DNA of 15,665 nt from an uncultured Bacteroidales bacterium (GTDB taxonomy: Bacteria > Bacteroidota > Bacteroidia > Bacteroidales > Bacteroidaceae): NCBI GenBank assembly GCA_902803195.1, contig CADCOX010000355.1, positions 1 through 15,665 of the forward strand, written 5' to 3'. Of this stretch, positions 15,585 through 15,665 are shown one piece after another. Numbering within the stretch: the stretch's first letter is position 1; the number at the start of each line of letters is the position of its first letter. The notes under the pieces were generated by a model. The model was given only the letters and a program-made list of their open reading frames with translations. It was not told the origin of the DNA and did no database searches. The translations under genes and the position numbers were made by a program.

Positions 15585-15665
15585 TCAGAAGTTGATGATG
15601 ATGCCTCCGTCGCTCTGCGCATAACGGCGGAGCAAGTCCTGAATGAACTGTGCGCAGGCAAGGAC
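15585..15665 (-). CDS. C-terminal tail of an unidentified protein
   Basis: A minus-strand frame enters from the right edge and ends at TGA 15585-15587. Only 26 residues are visible: VLACAQFIQDLLRRY, then AQSDGGIIINF. The frame is supported by the intrinsic terminator directly downstream. I do not recognise the family from so short a piece. It is the gene upstream of the xylanase gene, on the same strand but separated from it by a terminator and a promoter box. Confidence 0.6.
   Translation of the reverse strand, partial: VLACAQFIQDLLRRYAQSDGGIIINF

Overview
The window looks like a chromosomal segment from a GC-rich member of the Bacteroidales, most likely Prevotellaceae. The evidence is a principal sigma factor without region 1.1, several promoter -7 boxes of the Bacteroidetes form TAnnTTTG, a DUF1460-type protein, and secreted proteins that end in a short GINIVRR...KVLVK-type tail. 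Genus-level placement is inference.

Layout. Positions 1-231 hold the end of a DUF1460 cell-wall amidase-like gene (+). A repeat-filled spacer leads to mtgA (447-1136, +), a peptidoglycan glycosyltransferase. A 330-base spacer follows, filled with hairpins and a G-rich ~20-nt tandem repeat. A five-gene minus-strand run follows, read from 4608 down to 1467: the primary sigma factor, a small exported protein, an HPr-kinase-like ATPase, an S24/S26-type peptidase and a PqqD-like protein. Two of its junctions are ATGA overlaps, so the run is probably one operon. The last three proteins resemble parts of peptide-maturation (RiPP-like) systems, but no precursor peptide or radical SAM enzyme is visible. 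This is the most intriguing region.

Next on the minus strand is a DegP/HtrA periplasmic protease (4787-6304). It is divergent from the RNase P RNA gene (about 6610-7020, +), which is followed closely by a YihY/BrkB membrane protein (7053-8333, +). That gene converges with and overlaps by 71 bases a small HAD-type phosphatase (8263-8694, -).

The right part carries two secreted proteins facing each other. One is a 1202-residue multidomain protein of unknown activity (8889-12497, +) with three jelly-roll-like modules. The other is a GH10 xylanase with two Ig-like and two CBM6-like modules (12752-15385, -). They share a bidirectional terminator and a 14-bp tandem repeat between them, and both end in KVLVK. 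They could act together on plant cell-wall xylan, but no SusC/SusD genes are in view. The last 81 bases are the tail of an unrecognised minus-strand gene with its own terminator.

Long open frames opposite the sigma factor, the YihY gene and the 1202-residue gene are taken as codon-bias shadows and left out.
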